Shown here: positions 9,867-17,969 of the stretch, one piece after another
Layout: the number at the start of each line of letters is the position of its first letter
Position numbering within the stretch: the stretch's first letter is position 1
Assembly: GCF_008119785.1 (NCBI RefSeq)
Contig: NZ_VSFA01000019.1
Coordinates: 1 to 64,000 of the forward strand
DNA: 64,000 bases
Reading direction: 5' to 3'
From: Micromonospora sp. MP36
Lineage (GTDB): Bacteria > Actinomycetota > Actinomycetes > Mycobacteriales > Micromonosporaceae
Made by a program: the position numbers and the translations under genes
The notes under the pieces: generated by a model
Database searches by the model: none
What the model was told of the DNA's origin: nothing
Seen by the model: only the letters and a program-made list of their open reading frames with translations

Positions 9867-10949
9867 ATGCGCCCAGTACGCTTCGTCGCCCTTTCCGAGG
9901 ACGGCCAGGCTCTGGTGCTCGCCGACGAGGTCGGGCGCCTGCTCGCCCTGCCGATCGACGAACGCGTCGCCTCGGTGCTGCACTCCGATCCCGGCGCGGC
10001 GCCCCTCGCGGTGGTGGCGACCGCCGCCGATCCGACGCCGTCGCTCTCTCCCCGGGACATCCAGGCCCGGATCCGCTCCGGCGAGTCCGCCGAGGACGTC
10101 GCCCGGATCGCCGGCGTCCCGGTCGACCGTGTCCTGCGCTACGCGGGCCCGGTGCTCCAGGAGCGGGCCATGCTCGCCCAGCACGCCCGGCGGACCAGGC
10201 TCAAGGGCGCGGAGAAGCCGACCCCGCTGGCCGAGGTGGTCAACGGCCGGCTGGCCCAGCACGGGATCGACACCGAGAAGATCTCCTGGGACGCGTACCG
10301 CCGCGACGACGGCACCTGGCGCATCATCGCCACCTGGCCGTCGGGCAAGGCCACGGCGCAGGCGGTCTGGGACCTCGACAAGACCCGGCAGCACGTCACC
10401 CCGCACGACGACATGGCGCAATACCTGTGCGCCGAGCGGCCCACGCCGATCCTCGGCCAGGAGCCGGCGCCGGAGCGCGGCGGCCACGCGCTGCCCGGCC
10501 CGTCGCGTGGCGAGCCGAGCCGGGGCGGGCACGGCCTGCCGGCGCCCGCCGAGCACCCCCGTCCGGGGCGGGACCCGATCCGGGCCGGCCGGGACGCCCT
10601 GCTCGCCTCGCTGGACCGGCCACTCGGCGGCACCCCCGGGCGCGGTCTCGACACCCGGTCCCCGGCCGCCCTGGCCGGGTCAGAGGCGCCCCGCCAGCGG
10701 GCGGTCTCCGGCGGTGCGGCGGCGCTGCTCGGCGGTGGGCCCGGTTCGGCGTTCGACGACGACTCGGACGCGCCGAAGGAGGTCCCGGCCGTACCATCGC
10801 TGGCCGTGCTCCGGCCGCGACGCACCGGCGCGGCGGCGGCCACCGGCGGAGGCGAGTCGGCGGAGGCCGGCGGCAAGCCGCGCAAGCGGCTGCCGAGCTG
10901 GGACGACGTCCTCTTCGGCAGCGGCCCGGCGGCCCGCGAGTCGTCCTGA
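9867..10949 (+). CDS. sepH: Septation protein SepH (DUF3071)
   Basis: A 360-residue protein. The N-terminal ~170 residues form the conserved DUF3071/SepH region: MRPVRFVALSEDGQALVLAD, then the HTH-like SPRDIQARIRSGESAEDVAR with VPVDRVLRYAGPVL, then WRIIATWPSGKATAQAVW. The remaining half is a low-complexity Pro/Gly/Arg linker ending in RLPSWDDVLFG. In actinobacteria SepH binds FtsZ and promotes filament assembly at division sites. The ATG has GGAGGC upstream. Confidence 0.9.
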   Translation: MRPVRFVALSEDGQALVLADEVGRLLALPIDERVASVLHSDPGAAPLAVVATAADPTPSLSPRDIQARIRSGESAEDVARIAGVPVDRVLRYAGPVLQERAMLAQHARRTRLKGAEKPTPLAEVVNGRLAQHGIDTEKISWDAYRRDDGTWRIIATWPSGKATAQAVWDLDKTRQHVTPHDDMAQYLCAERPTPILGQEPAPERGGHALPGPSRGEPSRGGHGLPAPAEHPRPGRDPIRAGRDALLASLDRPLGGTPGRGLDTRSPAALAGSEAPRQRAVSGGAAALLGGGPGSAFDDDSDAPKEVPAVPSLAVLRPRRTGAAAATGGGESAEAGGKPRKRLPSWDDVLFGSGPAARESS

Positions 10950-11010
10950 TCCACTCGGGCCACCCTGGTCACGAGAGGCACTCGAAGTGCCCGCGTGCCA
11001 GGGTGGACCC

Positions 11011-11997
11011 ATGGAGTACACGAACCTGGGACGCACCGGTCTCTCGGTGAGCCGGCTCTGCCTCGGCACCATGAACTTCGGGCCGCAGACCGACGAGCCG
11101 GACAGCTTCGCCATCATGGACCGGGCGCTGGAACACGGGATCAACTTCTTCGACACCGCGAACGTCTACGGCTGGAAGCTCGGCGAGGGCGTCACCGAGC
11201 AGATCATCGGGCGCTGGTTCGCTCAGGGCGGCGGGCGCCGCGACAAGGTCGTCCTGGCCACCAAGGTGTACGGCAAGATGGGCGAGTGGCCCAACGAGCA
11301 GGGCCTCAGCGCCCGGCACATCATCCGGGCCTGTGAGGAGTCACTGCGCCGGCTGCAGACCGACACCATCGACCTGTACCAGATGCACCACATCTCCCGG
11401 ACCACGCCGTGGGAGGAGATCTGGCAGGCCATGGAGACCCTGGTCGCCCAGGGCAAGGTCTGCTACGTCGGATCGTCCAACTTCGCCGGTTGGCACATCG
11501 CCCGGGCGCAGGCGGCGGCAGAGCGGCGTAACTTCCTCGGCCTCGTCTCCGAGCAGTGCATCTACAACCTGCTCACCCGCCACGTCGAGTTGGAGGTGAT
11601 CCCGGCCGCGCAGGAGTACGGGCTGGGCGTCATCCCCTGGTCGCCGCTGCACGGCGGGCTGCTCTCCGGGGTCATCCGCAAGATGGCCGAGGGTGGCGCC
11701 GCCCGCGGCACCACCGGCCGGTCCGCCGACGCGCTCGCCGCGCACCGGTCCACCATCGAGGCGTACGAGAAGCTCTGCGCCGACCTCGGTCACGACCCGG
11801 CCGACGTGGCGCTGGCCTGGCTGCTCTCCCGGCCGGGGGTGACCGCCCCGATCGTCGGCCCGCGCACCCTGGACCAGCTCGACCGGAGCCTCGGCGCGCT
11901 GGCGGTGGACCTCGACGAGGCCGCCCTGAAGCGGCTGGACGAGCTCTTCCCGCCGCTCGGCAACGGCGGCCCCGGCCCGGAGGCCTGGGCCTGGTGA
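11011..11997 (+). CDS. Aldo/keto reductase
   Basis: A 328-residue TIM-barrel NADPH oxidoreductase. The catalytic tetrad is visible as D and Y in FFDTANVYG, K in VLATKVYG and H in IDLYQMHHISR. The NADPH-binding C-terminal part includes APIVGPRTLDQLDRSL. It resembles the Kv-beta/YhdN-like AKR group; the physiological substrate is unknown. It stands alone between sepH and convergent thpR. Confidence 0.88.
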   Translation: MEYTNLGRTGLSVSRLCLGTMNFGPQTDEPDSFAIMDRALEHGINFFDTANVYGWKLGEGVTEQIIGRWFAQGGGRRDKVVLATKVYGKMGEWPNEQGLSARHIIRACEESLRRLQTDTIDLYQMHHISRTTPWEEIWQAMETLVAQGKVCYVGSSNFAGWHIARAQAAAERRNFLGLVSEQCIYNLLTRHVELEVIPAAQEYGLGVIPWSPLHGGLLSGVIRKMAEGGAARGTTGRSADALAAHRSTIEAYEKLCADLGHDPADVALAWLLSRPGVTAPIVGPRTLDQLDRSLGALAVDLDEAALKRLDELFPPLGNGGPGPEAWAW

Positions 11998-12049
11998 CCC
12001 CGTCCGGGCCGGCCGGGCAGGTCCCGGCTCGGCCCGGGCGCGGCCCCGG

Positions 12050-12628
12050 TCAGATGGGCCAGGCGGCGAGGCGGTCGTAGGTGGAGCGGGAACCGGGGTG
12101 GCTGCGGACCAGCACCAGTTCCTCCGCCGGCCATTCCGGGCCGAGGTAGTCGTGCAGGGCCTCCCGGTCGGCCAGGACCTCGGTGCGGTCGATCCGGTCG
12201 CCGGGGCGGGCGATGGTCAGGTGGGCCCGGAAGGGCTTCTCGTCGTGCGGCAACTCGGCCCGGCGCAGCCCGAACCGGATCAGCCGGGCCAGCATGGCCA
12301 GATCCTCGACGTCGCCCCGGACGTCCACCCAGAGCACGGTGAACCGCCCGCGCCCGAAGCTGCCCCCACCGCCGAGCCGGAGCCGCGGTGCGGCGTCCCG
12401 GCCGTCGCGGAACGTCTCGGCGGCCAGCCCGAGGGCGCTCTCCACGTCGACCAGTCGGTCCTCCGGCACGTCGCCGAGGAAGGCCAGGGTGAGGTGGGCT
12501 TTGGTCGGGTCGGCCAGCCGGACGTTGGTGCCGGCGGCGGACGCGACGCCGACCCGCAGCCGGGCCACCTGGGCGGTCAGGTCGTCGACCGCCGGCCGGG
12601 GCGGGTAGACCGCGACGAAGAGCCGCAC
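12050..12628 (-). CDS. thpR: RNA 2-prime,3-prime-cyclic phosphodiesterase (2H family)
   Basis: About 192 residues. It carries the two HxTx motifs of the 2H phosphoesterase superfamily, HLTLAFLGDV and HLTIARPGD. The N-terminus VRLFVAVYPP is characteristic of ThpR/LigT proteins, which hydrolyse 2-prime,3-prime-cyclic phosphates in RNA. GTG 12628 is chosen; the frame is open further upstream without an ATG, and a CTG overlapping the preceding TGA is an alternative. It lies 11 bp downstream of the small membrane-protein gene. Confidence 0.85.
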   Translation of the reverse strand: MRLFVAVYPPRPAVDDLTAQVARLRVGVASAAGTNVRLADPTKAHLTLAFLGDVPEDRLVDVESALGLAAETFRDGRDAAPRLRLGGGGSFGRGRFTVLWVDVRGDVEDLAMLARLIRFGLRRAELPHDEKPFRAHLTIARPGDRIDRTEVLADREALHDYLGPEWPAEELVLVRSHPGSRSTYDRLAAWPI

Positions 12629-12639
12629 CGGCGCCGCCG

Positions 12640-13149
12640 TCAGCGGTGCCGCTGGTGGTGGCCGGGGCGGGCGGCGGGCAGGGTGAGCCCGGCGGCGTGC
12701 AGCAGCCCCTCCACCCGGACCCGCTCGATCTCCCGGTCGACGCCCTCGAGGTCGGCGAGGTGCTCGGTGATGCCCAGCGCCCGGCAGGCGGCGCGCAGCC
12801 GCTCGTCGTACGCGTCGATGACCGCGCCGTGCCACACCACGGAGCGGTCGGCGGCGGCGAGCCGGTGGCCGCCGAGCCGGCGCAGGTCGACGGCGAGCTG
12901 TTCCAGCGGGCGCCGGTCCGCCCGGTCGAGCTCGGTGAGGTCGATGTCGCGGGTGAGCGAGTCCGCCTCGATGGCCCGGTCCAGCCGGGCGATGGTGCGC
13001 CGTGCCCGGCGCTGCTCCCGCCACTCGGCCCAGCCACAGGCCACCCGGTCGATGATCTCGTCGGCGCAGAAGATCAGCGCGAAGGCGGCGGGCAGGCAGC
13101 AGACGGCGAGGATCGCCAGCATCAACAGCAGTCCCCGCCCCACTCCCAC
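12640..13149 (-). CDS. Conserved N-terminally anchored membrane protein, unknown function
   Basis: 169 residues. One hydrophobic segment (about residues 5-28, GLLLMLAILAVCCLPAAFAL) is followed by a charged, mostly helical cytoplasmic part rich in Arg/Asp/Leu (RRARRTIARLDRAIEAD). No domain recognised. Start GTG 13149 has no good RBS; GTG 13143 is possible. It sits directly upstream of thpR and is probably co-transcribed with it. Confidence 0.65.
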   Translation of the reverse strand: MGVGRGLLLMLAILAVCCLPAAFALIFCADEIIDRVACGWAEWREQRRARRTIARLDRAIEADSLTRDIDLTELDRADRRPLEQLAVDLRRLGGHRLAAADRSVVWHGAVIDAYDERLRAACRALGITEHLADLEGVDREIERVRVEGLLHAAGLTLPAARPGHHQRHR

Positions 13150-13254
13150 ATATCGACGCTAAGCCGCCTCGTGGCGCCCCGCCACCCGTTTGCCGAGATC
13201 CGGCCGGAATGAATAAGCCAGCGGCCGCCTTCCTCACCCGGCCCAGCGTCAACC

Positions 13255-13292
13255 GGGCCCCCTGCTACGCATCAGGCGTTAACAGGGGACCC
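13255..13292. terminator. Hairpin of the GGG-CCCCTG/TAACGC family
   Basis: GGGCCCCCTGCTACGC (13255-13270) pairs with GCGTTAACAGGGGACCC (13276-13292) with two substitutions and one bulge. It lies 12 bp beyond the stop of the minus-strand MFS gene at 13304. Similar elements are at 4910-4955 and 47469-47512. Confidence 0.7.
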
Positions 13293-13303
13293 TTCCGTGC
13301 CCC

Positions 13304-14590
13304 TCACTCGGCGCGGGGCGAAACCACGTAGAAGCGGGGCATCGGCAGCACCCGCATCCGCAGCCGGGCGCCGGAGCGGCGCAGCTGCCAGGTGAGCGCG
13401 AGGATCGCGGCGGCCAGCGAGATCAGACCACCGATCCAGATGCTCGCCCCGGCGCCGTACGTCTCGGCCACCCAACCGATGATCGGCGCGCCGACCGGGT
13501 TGGTGCCGAGGAAGACCAGCACCCAGAGCGCCATGACCCGACCCCGGAACGCGGCGTCCACGCCGAGCTGGACCCGCTGGTTCGCGGCCTGGGCGAAGAA
13601 GACCATGAAAAACCCGGTGGGCAGCAGCAGCGCCACGACCAGCCAGTACGACGTGGAGAGCCCGACCAGCGTGCCGAAGGTGGCGCAGCCGACCGCCGCG
13701 CCCAGCACCAGCCACACCGTGGGACGGCTGCGCCGCCCGGTGCCGGCCAGGGCACCGATCAGCGCGCCGACCGCGAGGGCCGTGGTGAACAGGCCGAACG
13801 AGGCGGCACCGGTGTTGAACACCGTCTTGGCCAGCGCGGCGAGGGTGAGCTGGAAGTTGAACAGCGTCATCCCGGTCACCGACATCAACGCCATCGGCAG
13901 CAGGATGTCCGGGCGCCGCGCGACGTACCGCAGGCCGTCCACCACCCGGGCCTGGTCGCGCTCGCCGGCCGGCGGCAGGTCCTTGCGGTACAGCTCGCTG
14001 GTACGCATCCGCACCACGTTGACCAGCGGGGCGATCGAGCTGAACGCGGTGATCAGGAAGACCGGGCCGACGCCGAACGCGGCGATGGCCAGGCCGGCAA
14101 CGGCCGGGCCGAGGATCCGGGCGGAGTTGAAGGTGGCCGCGTTGAGCGAGAGCGCGTTCGGCAGCAGCGGCATGCCGACCAGCTCGGAGACGAACGCCTG
14201 CCGGACCGGGGTCTCCACCGCGTTGAACACGCCGAGCAGTGCGGCGAACACGTAGACGTGCCAGAGCTCAACCAGCCCGGTGACCACCAGGAGGCTCATC
14301 GCCAGCGCCAGCACGGTCCAGAACACGTTGGCGATGAACAGCAGCATCCGCTTGTCGTACCGGTCGGCGAGCCGGCCGGAGAACAGGGTCAGCAGCAGGA
14401 CGGGGGTGAACTGGAGCGCGGTGACCACGCCCAGCGCGGTGGCCGAGTTGCCGGTGAGCTCGAGGACGAGCCAGTCCTGGGCGATGTACATCATCCAGAC
14501 GCCGATCAACTTGATCAGCTGTCCGGTGGCGAAGAGTCGGTAGTTGCGGACTCGTAGGGACTGGAACATCGTGCTGAGCTTGGCCTGCAC
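13304..14590 (-). CDS. MFS transporter (exporter-like)
   Basis: A 428-residue protein with about 12 membrane segments. It has the N-terminal FQSLRVRNYRLFATGQLIKLIGVWM, the conserved GRLADRYDKRM loop and the ETPVRQAFVSELVG motif of the MFS_3 exporter family. GTG 14590 is chosen because AGGAGG lies 10 nt upstream; in-frame codons further up lack an RBS. It lies 75 bp downstream of a MarR regulator on the same strand, a usual arrangement for drug-efflux pairs, so export of a toxic small molecule under MarR control is inferred. Confidence 0.85.
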   Translation of the reverse strand: MQAKLSTMFQSLRVRNYRLFATGQLIKLIGVWMMYIAQDWLVLELTGNSATALGVVTALQFTPVLLLTLFSGRLADRYDKRMLLFIANVFWTVLALAMSLLVVTGLVELWHVYVFAALLGVFNAVETPVRQAFVSELVGMPLLPNALSLNAATFNSARILGPAVAGLAIAAFGVGPVFLITAFSSIAPLVNVVRMRTSELYRKDLPPAGERDQARVVDGLRYVARRPDILLPMALMSVTGMTLFNFQLTLAALAKTVFNTGAASFGLFTTALAVGALIGALAGTGRRSRPTVWLVLGAAVGCATFGTLVGLSTSYWLVVALLLPTGFFMVFFAQAANQRVQLGVDAAFRGRVMALWVLVFLGTNPVGAPIIGWVAETYGAGASIWIGGLISLAAAILALTWQLRRSGARLRMRVLPMPRFYVVSPRAE

Positions 14591-14665
14591 GCTAGGTGCG
14601 CCTCCTCGCGTCGTCGGGTACGCCTCATCCACGGCGGACGAAGCGGACCGCACGACGCGGTCGGC

Positions 14666-15115
14666 TCAGGCGCGAGCGATCCCCTGGAGGATGTCGGCGG
14701 CACGCCGCAGCGTGTCGCGTTCCTCCTCGGTGAGCTCGGCCAGCCGGTTGGCCAGCCACTCGTTGCGGGCCCGCTCGAACTGCTCGAGCACGGCCCGTCC
14801 TCCCTCGGTCGCCGCGAGGATGACCTGGCGGCCGTCGGTCGGGTGGGGGGTGCGCTGCACGAGGCCGCGCTCCTCCAGCTTCGCGATGGTCTTGGTCATC
14901 GTGGGCGGCTGCACCCGCTCGATGTCGGCCAACTCCCGCGGAGTCAGGGCACCCGCCAGGTTGAGGCTGGTGAGCGCCGAGATCTGGCTGAGAGTCAGAT
15001 CGCCGACCGGGCGGGCCTGCCGGACCCGCCGGTTGAGTCGGGTGATCGCATCACGCAGCTGAGGGGCCAGCTGCGCCGGTGGCACGCGTTTCGCCGTCAC
15101 CGTCCACTCCGTCAC
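14666..15115 (-). CDS. MarR-family transcriptional regulator
   Basis: 149 residues with a winged-helix MarR domain: LTLSQISALTSLNLAGALTP, the recognition region VQPPTMTKTIAKLEERGLV, and the wing QRTPHPTDGRQV. MarR proteins are ligand-responsive dimeric repressors. It starts at GTG 15115, with a palindromic site immediately upstream suggesting autoregulation. The MFS gene follows. Confidence 0.9.
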   Translation of the reverse strand: MTEWTVTAKRVPPAQLAPQLRDAITRLNRRVRQARPVGDLTLSQISALTSLNLAGALTPRELADIERVQPPTMTKTIAKLEERGLVQRTPHPTDGRQVILAATEGGRAVLEQFERARNEWLANRLAELTEEERDTLRRAADILQGIARA

Positions 15116-15119
15116 ACTA

Positions 15120-15147
15120 GTTAGCTTAGCTAATGAGCCTGGCTAAC
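15120..15147. promoter_or_regulatory. Probable MarR operator
   Basis: TTAGC-TTA-GCTAA at 15121-15133 is a 13-bp palindrome. It is overlapped by a longer GTTAGC (15120-15125) / GCTAAC (15142-15147) inverted pair. The site lies 5 bp upstream of the marR GTG start in an AT-richer stretch, the expected place for autorepression. Confidence 0.6.
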
Positions 15148-15194
15148 GACATGCGATATGACCAGGCTCACCAGAAGATCGACTTTTCCCCGCG

Positions 15195-16673
15195 TCAAGA
15201 CACCACGGACTCGATCGGCCCGCGCAGGAAGTACAGGATGAACAACAACGCCACGGCGTACAACAGGGGGTGGATCTCCGCGGCCTTGCCCCGGGCCAGT
15301 TTGATCACCACGTAGGTGATCACCCCGGCACCGATGCCGTTGGAGATGGAGTAGGTGAACGGCATCAGCACGATGGTGAGGAACGCCGGGACGGCCACCT
15401 CGTAGTCCGCCCAGTCGATGGTCCGCACCGCGGTCATCATCAGGAAACCGACCACCACCAGCGCGGGCGAGGCGGCCTCGAAGGGCACCACCTCGGACAG
15501 CGGTGCCAGGAACATGGCCAGCAGGAAGAGGCCGCCGGTGACCAGGTTGGCCACCCCGGTCCGGGCACCCTCCGCGACCCCCGCCGCGCTCTCTAGGTAC
15601 GACGTGTTGCTGGAGATGCTCGCCGCACCACCGGCCGCCGCGGCGATCGAGTCGACCAGCAGGATCTCCCGGGCCCGGGGCGGGGTGCCACGCTCGTCCA
15701 GCATGCCGCCCTCCTGGCCGATCGCGACCATCGTGCCCATCGTGTCGAAGAAGTCCGTGATCAGCAGGGTGAAGACGAACATCAGCGGGACCAGCCAGCC
15801 GACCCGGCTCCAGGAGTCCAGCACGTCGAACCGGCCCAGCAGGGAGAGATTCGGGACGTCCACGATCTTCGCCGGCAGGGTCGGCACGTTCAACGCCCAG
15901 CCCTTCGGATTGGGCCGGCCGTTGACCAGGTTCGGGCCGATGTGGCCGACCGCCTCCACGATGATCGCGAGCACCGTGGAGAACAGGATGCCGATCAGGA
16001 TCGCACCGCGTACCCGGCGCACCACCAGCACCAGCGTCAGCAGCAGGCCGAGCACGAAGACCAGCGTCGGCCAGCTGACCAGCTTGCCCCCGATGCCCAG
16101 GCCGACCGGCACGGTCGTGTTCGCCACGTCCGGCACGCGCCGCACGAAACCGGCGTCGACGAAACCGATGATGGTCAGGTAGAGGCCGATGCCGACGCCG
16201 ATCGCCGTCTTCAGCTGGGTCGGCACCGAGCGGAACACCGCGGTACGCAGCCCGGTGAGCACGAGGATGCCGATGAGCACGCCCTCGATCACCACCAGCC
16301 CCATCGCGTCGGCCCAGCTCATCTGCGGCGCGATCTCGAACGCCACCAGCGCGTTCACGCCCAGCCCGGCGGCCAGCGCCAGCGGGAACCGGGCCACCAC
16401 GCCCATCAGGATGGTCATCAGGCCGGCCACCAGCGCGGTCGCCGCGGCGAGCGCCGGGATGCCGAGCTTGTGACCGTCGCCGTCGACGGCGCTGCCCAGG
16501 ATCAGCGGGTTGAGCACCACGATGTACGCCATCGTGAAGAAGGTGGCCAGGCCACCGCGTACCTCCCGACCCGGGGTGGAGCCGCGGGCGGTGATCTCGA
16601 AGAAGCGGTCGAACGCGGTGCGCGGGCCGGCCGGCTCGCGGGGCGTGGCGTTGTCCGGTGGCGATATGGCCAT
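15195..16673 (-). CDS. NCS2-family purine permease (AzgA-like)
   Basis: A 492-residue transporter of 12-14 membrane segments. Family hallmarks are FFEITARGSTPGREVRGGL, TFFTMAYIVVLNP, GLGVNALVAF, LITDFFDTMGTMVAIGQEGG and SSNTSYLESAAGV. These match AzgA-type guanine/hypoxanthine:H+ symporters. ATG 16673 has GAGGA 4 nt upstream; the in-frame ATG at 16706 lacks an RBS. Purine uptake is inferred from the family. Confidence 0.88.
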   Translation of the reverse strand: MAISPPDNATPREPAGPRTAFDRFFEITARGSTPGREVRGGLATFFTMAYIVVLNPLILGSAVDGDGHKLGIPALAAATALVAGLMTILMGVVARFPLALAAGLGVNALVAFEIAPQMSWADAMGLVVIEGVLIGILVLTGLRTAVFRSVPTQLKTAIGVGIGLYLTIIGFVDAGFVRRVPDVANTTVPVGLGIGGKLVSWPTLVFVLGLLLTLVLVVRRVRGAILIGILFSTVLAIIVEAVGHIGPNLVNGRPNPKGWALNVPTLPAKIVDVPNLSLLGRFDVLDSWSRVGWLVPLMFVFTLLITDFFDTMGTMVAIGQEGGMLDERGTPPRAREILLVDSIAAAAGGAASISSNTSYLESAAGVAEGARTGVANLVTGGLFLLAMFLAPLSEVVPFEAASPALVVVGFLMMTAVRTIDWADYEVAVPAFLTIVLMPFTYSISNGIGAGVITYVVIKLARGKAAEIHPLLYAVALLFILYFLRGPIESVVS

Positions 16674-16756
16674 CAGGTCCTCGCAGGTGTCGACCGGCGT
16701 GCGCATCGTCCCAGATCACCGGCGGGCAGGACAGGATGATCGCGTACGCTGTGCCC

Positions 16757-17017
16757 GTGCCTCAGGAGCAACCGCCGCGGCCCGAGCCGCTCGACCCCCC
16801 GATGGTGCCGATCGCCGTCACCGGGCTGATCGTCTGGGCGGTGGTCGGCCTGGTGCTGCTGGTCTTCTTCCGCGGTTGGCTCACCGAGCACGGGCACCAG
16901 AACTGGCTCTGGACCTGCCTGGCCGGTTTCCTGTGGGGCTTTCCCGGTCTCGCCGTGATGATGCGGCACGACGCCAACCGGCGCCGCCGCCGGGAGGCCG
17001 CAGCCCGTCGGGGCTGA
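16757..17017 (+). CDS. DUF2530 small membrane protein
   Basis: 86 residues: a Pro-rich N-terminus, then two membrane segments (VPIAVTGLIVWAVVGLVLLV and a WLWTCLAGFLWGFPGL segment), and a basic C-terminus (RRRRREAAARR). It matches the DUF2530 family. A -10-like TACGCT at 16745-16750 ends 6 nt before GTG 16757, suggesting a leaderless transcript; ATG 16736 is the alternative start. Function unknown. Confidence 0.75.
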   Translation: MPQEQPPRPEPLDPPMVPIAVTGLIVWAVVGLVLLVFFRGWLTEHGHQNWLWTCLAGFLWGFPGLAVMMRHDANRRRRREAAARRG

Positions 17018-17042
17018 CCCGGCCCTCCCTCAGGCCGACCCG

Positions 17043-17882
17043 TCAGGGGTGGCCGTACGGCTCCGCCGGCTCGGCCGCCTCCACCGAGCCGGGGGCCCGG
17101 CTGACCGACACCGCCTCGACCGCGCTGTCGTCGTAGACCGTGGGCAGCTCGTCGACCGGGGTCTCGGCCGTCTCGGCCAGCGTCTCCGAGTGCGCGCCGC
17201 AGCCGTGGTCGGCACTCACCACCCGGCCGTCGTCGGGCGCGTAGAAGTTGCCGCAGGCGCCGAAGGACTGCCGCAGCGCGCCGGCGAGGGGGAGGTAGAA
17301 GCCGCAGGTGCCGCAGCGGGCGGCGGCCGGTGCGGCCACCGAGATCGCGGCGTGCGGGCCGTGGTCGCCGTCGTACCAGCGCTGGGCGGCCTCCGAGCGG
17401 CCCTCCCGGGACAGCACCCGGGCCCGGCCCAGGCCCAACTCCCACGCGGTCTCCTCGACCGCCGGGTCGTCGGAGAGCAGGTAGCCCGGGGCGAGGCGCT
17501 CGTCGTCCGGCGGGGTGGGCAGCAGGTCACCCGGGCCCAGGTCGCCCGGCTTGAGCCGCTCCTGCCAGGGCACCCAGCCCGGGGCGAGCATCGCGTCGGA
17601 GCCGGGCAGCAGGACGGTGTCGCAGATCGTGACGTGCCGGCTGCGTGGCACCCGGGTCACTGTGACGGCCCAGCGCCAGCCGCGGTATCCGGCCAGCCGG
17701 CACTCGAAGTAGTGGGTGACGAGCCGGTCGCCCTCGGCGACGGCTTGGAGGTGATCGCCGATGTCGGCGGGGTCCACCTCGGTGATGGCGTCGCGGGCCA
17801 CCTCGACGGCAGCGGCGCAGACCTGGTCGAGCCGGGGAGCGCGGGCGGAGGCGGGCCTGGTCACCTGCCCATTGTTCCCCAT
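17043..17882 (-). CDS. DUF3027 protein
   Basis: 279 residues. It begins with a helical region (LDQVCAAAVEVARDAI), has a central RWAVTVTRVPRSRHVTICDTVL segment and the DAMLAPGWVPWQERL motif, then a C-terminal Cys pair region (CGTCGFYLPL and GACGNFYAP). This pattern is the conserved actinobacterial DUF3027 family of unknown function; the cysteines may bind metal. ATG 17882 is used; upstream frame is open but lacks an RBS. It is divergent from the MFS gene at 17970. Confidence 0.8.
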   Translation of the reverse strand: MGNNGQVTRPASARAPRLDQVCAAAVEVARDAITEVDPADIGDHLQAVAEGDRLVTHYFECRLAGYRGWRWAVTVTRVPRSRHVTICDTVLLPGSDAMLAPGWVPWQERLKPGDLGPGDLLPTPPDDERLAPGYLLSDDPAVEETAWELGLGRARVLSREGRSEAAQRWYDGDHGPHAAISVAAPAAARCGTCGFYLPLAGALRQSFGACGNFYAPDDGRVVSADHGCGAHSETLAETAETPVDELPTVYDDSAVEAVSVSRAPGSVEAAEPAEPYGHP

Positions 17883-17969
17883 GCCCACGGTCGACTGACA
17901 GGCACTCCCCGGAGTCGTTCTCGCCAGGTGGTGCGGCACAGGTCGATCAGATGGGTCAGGATGGGGGAC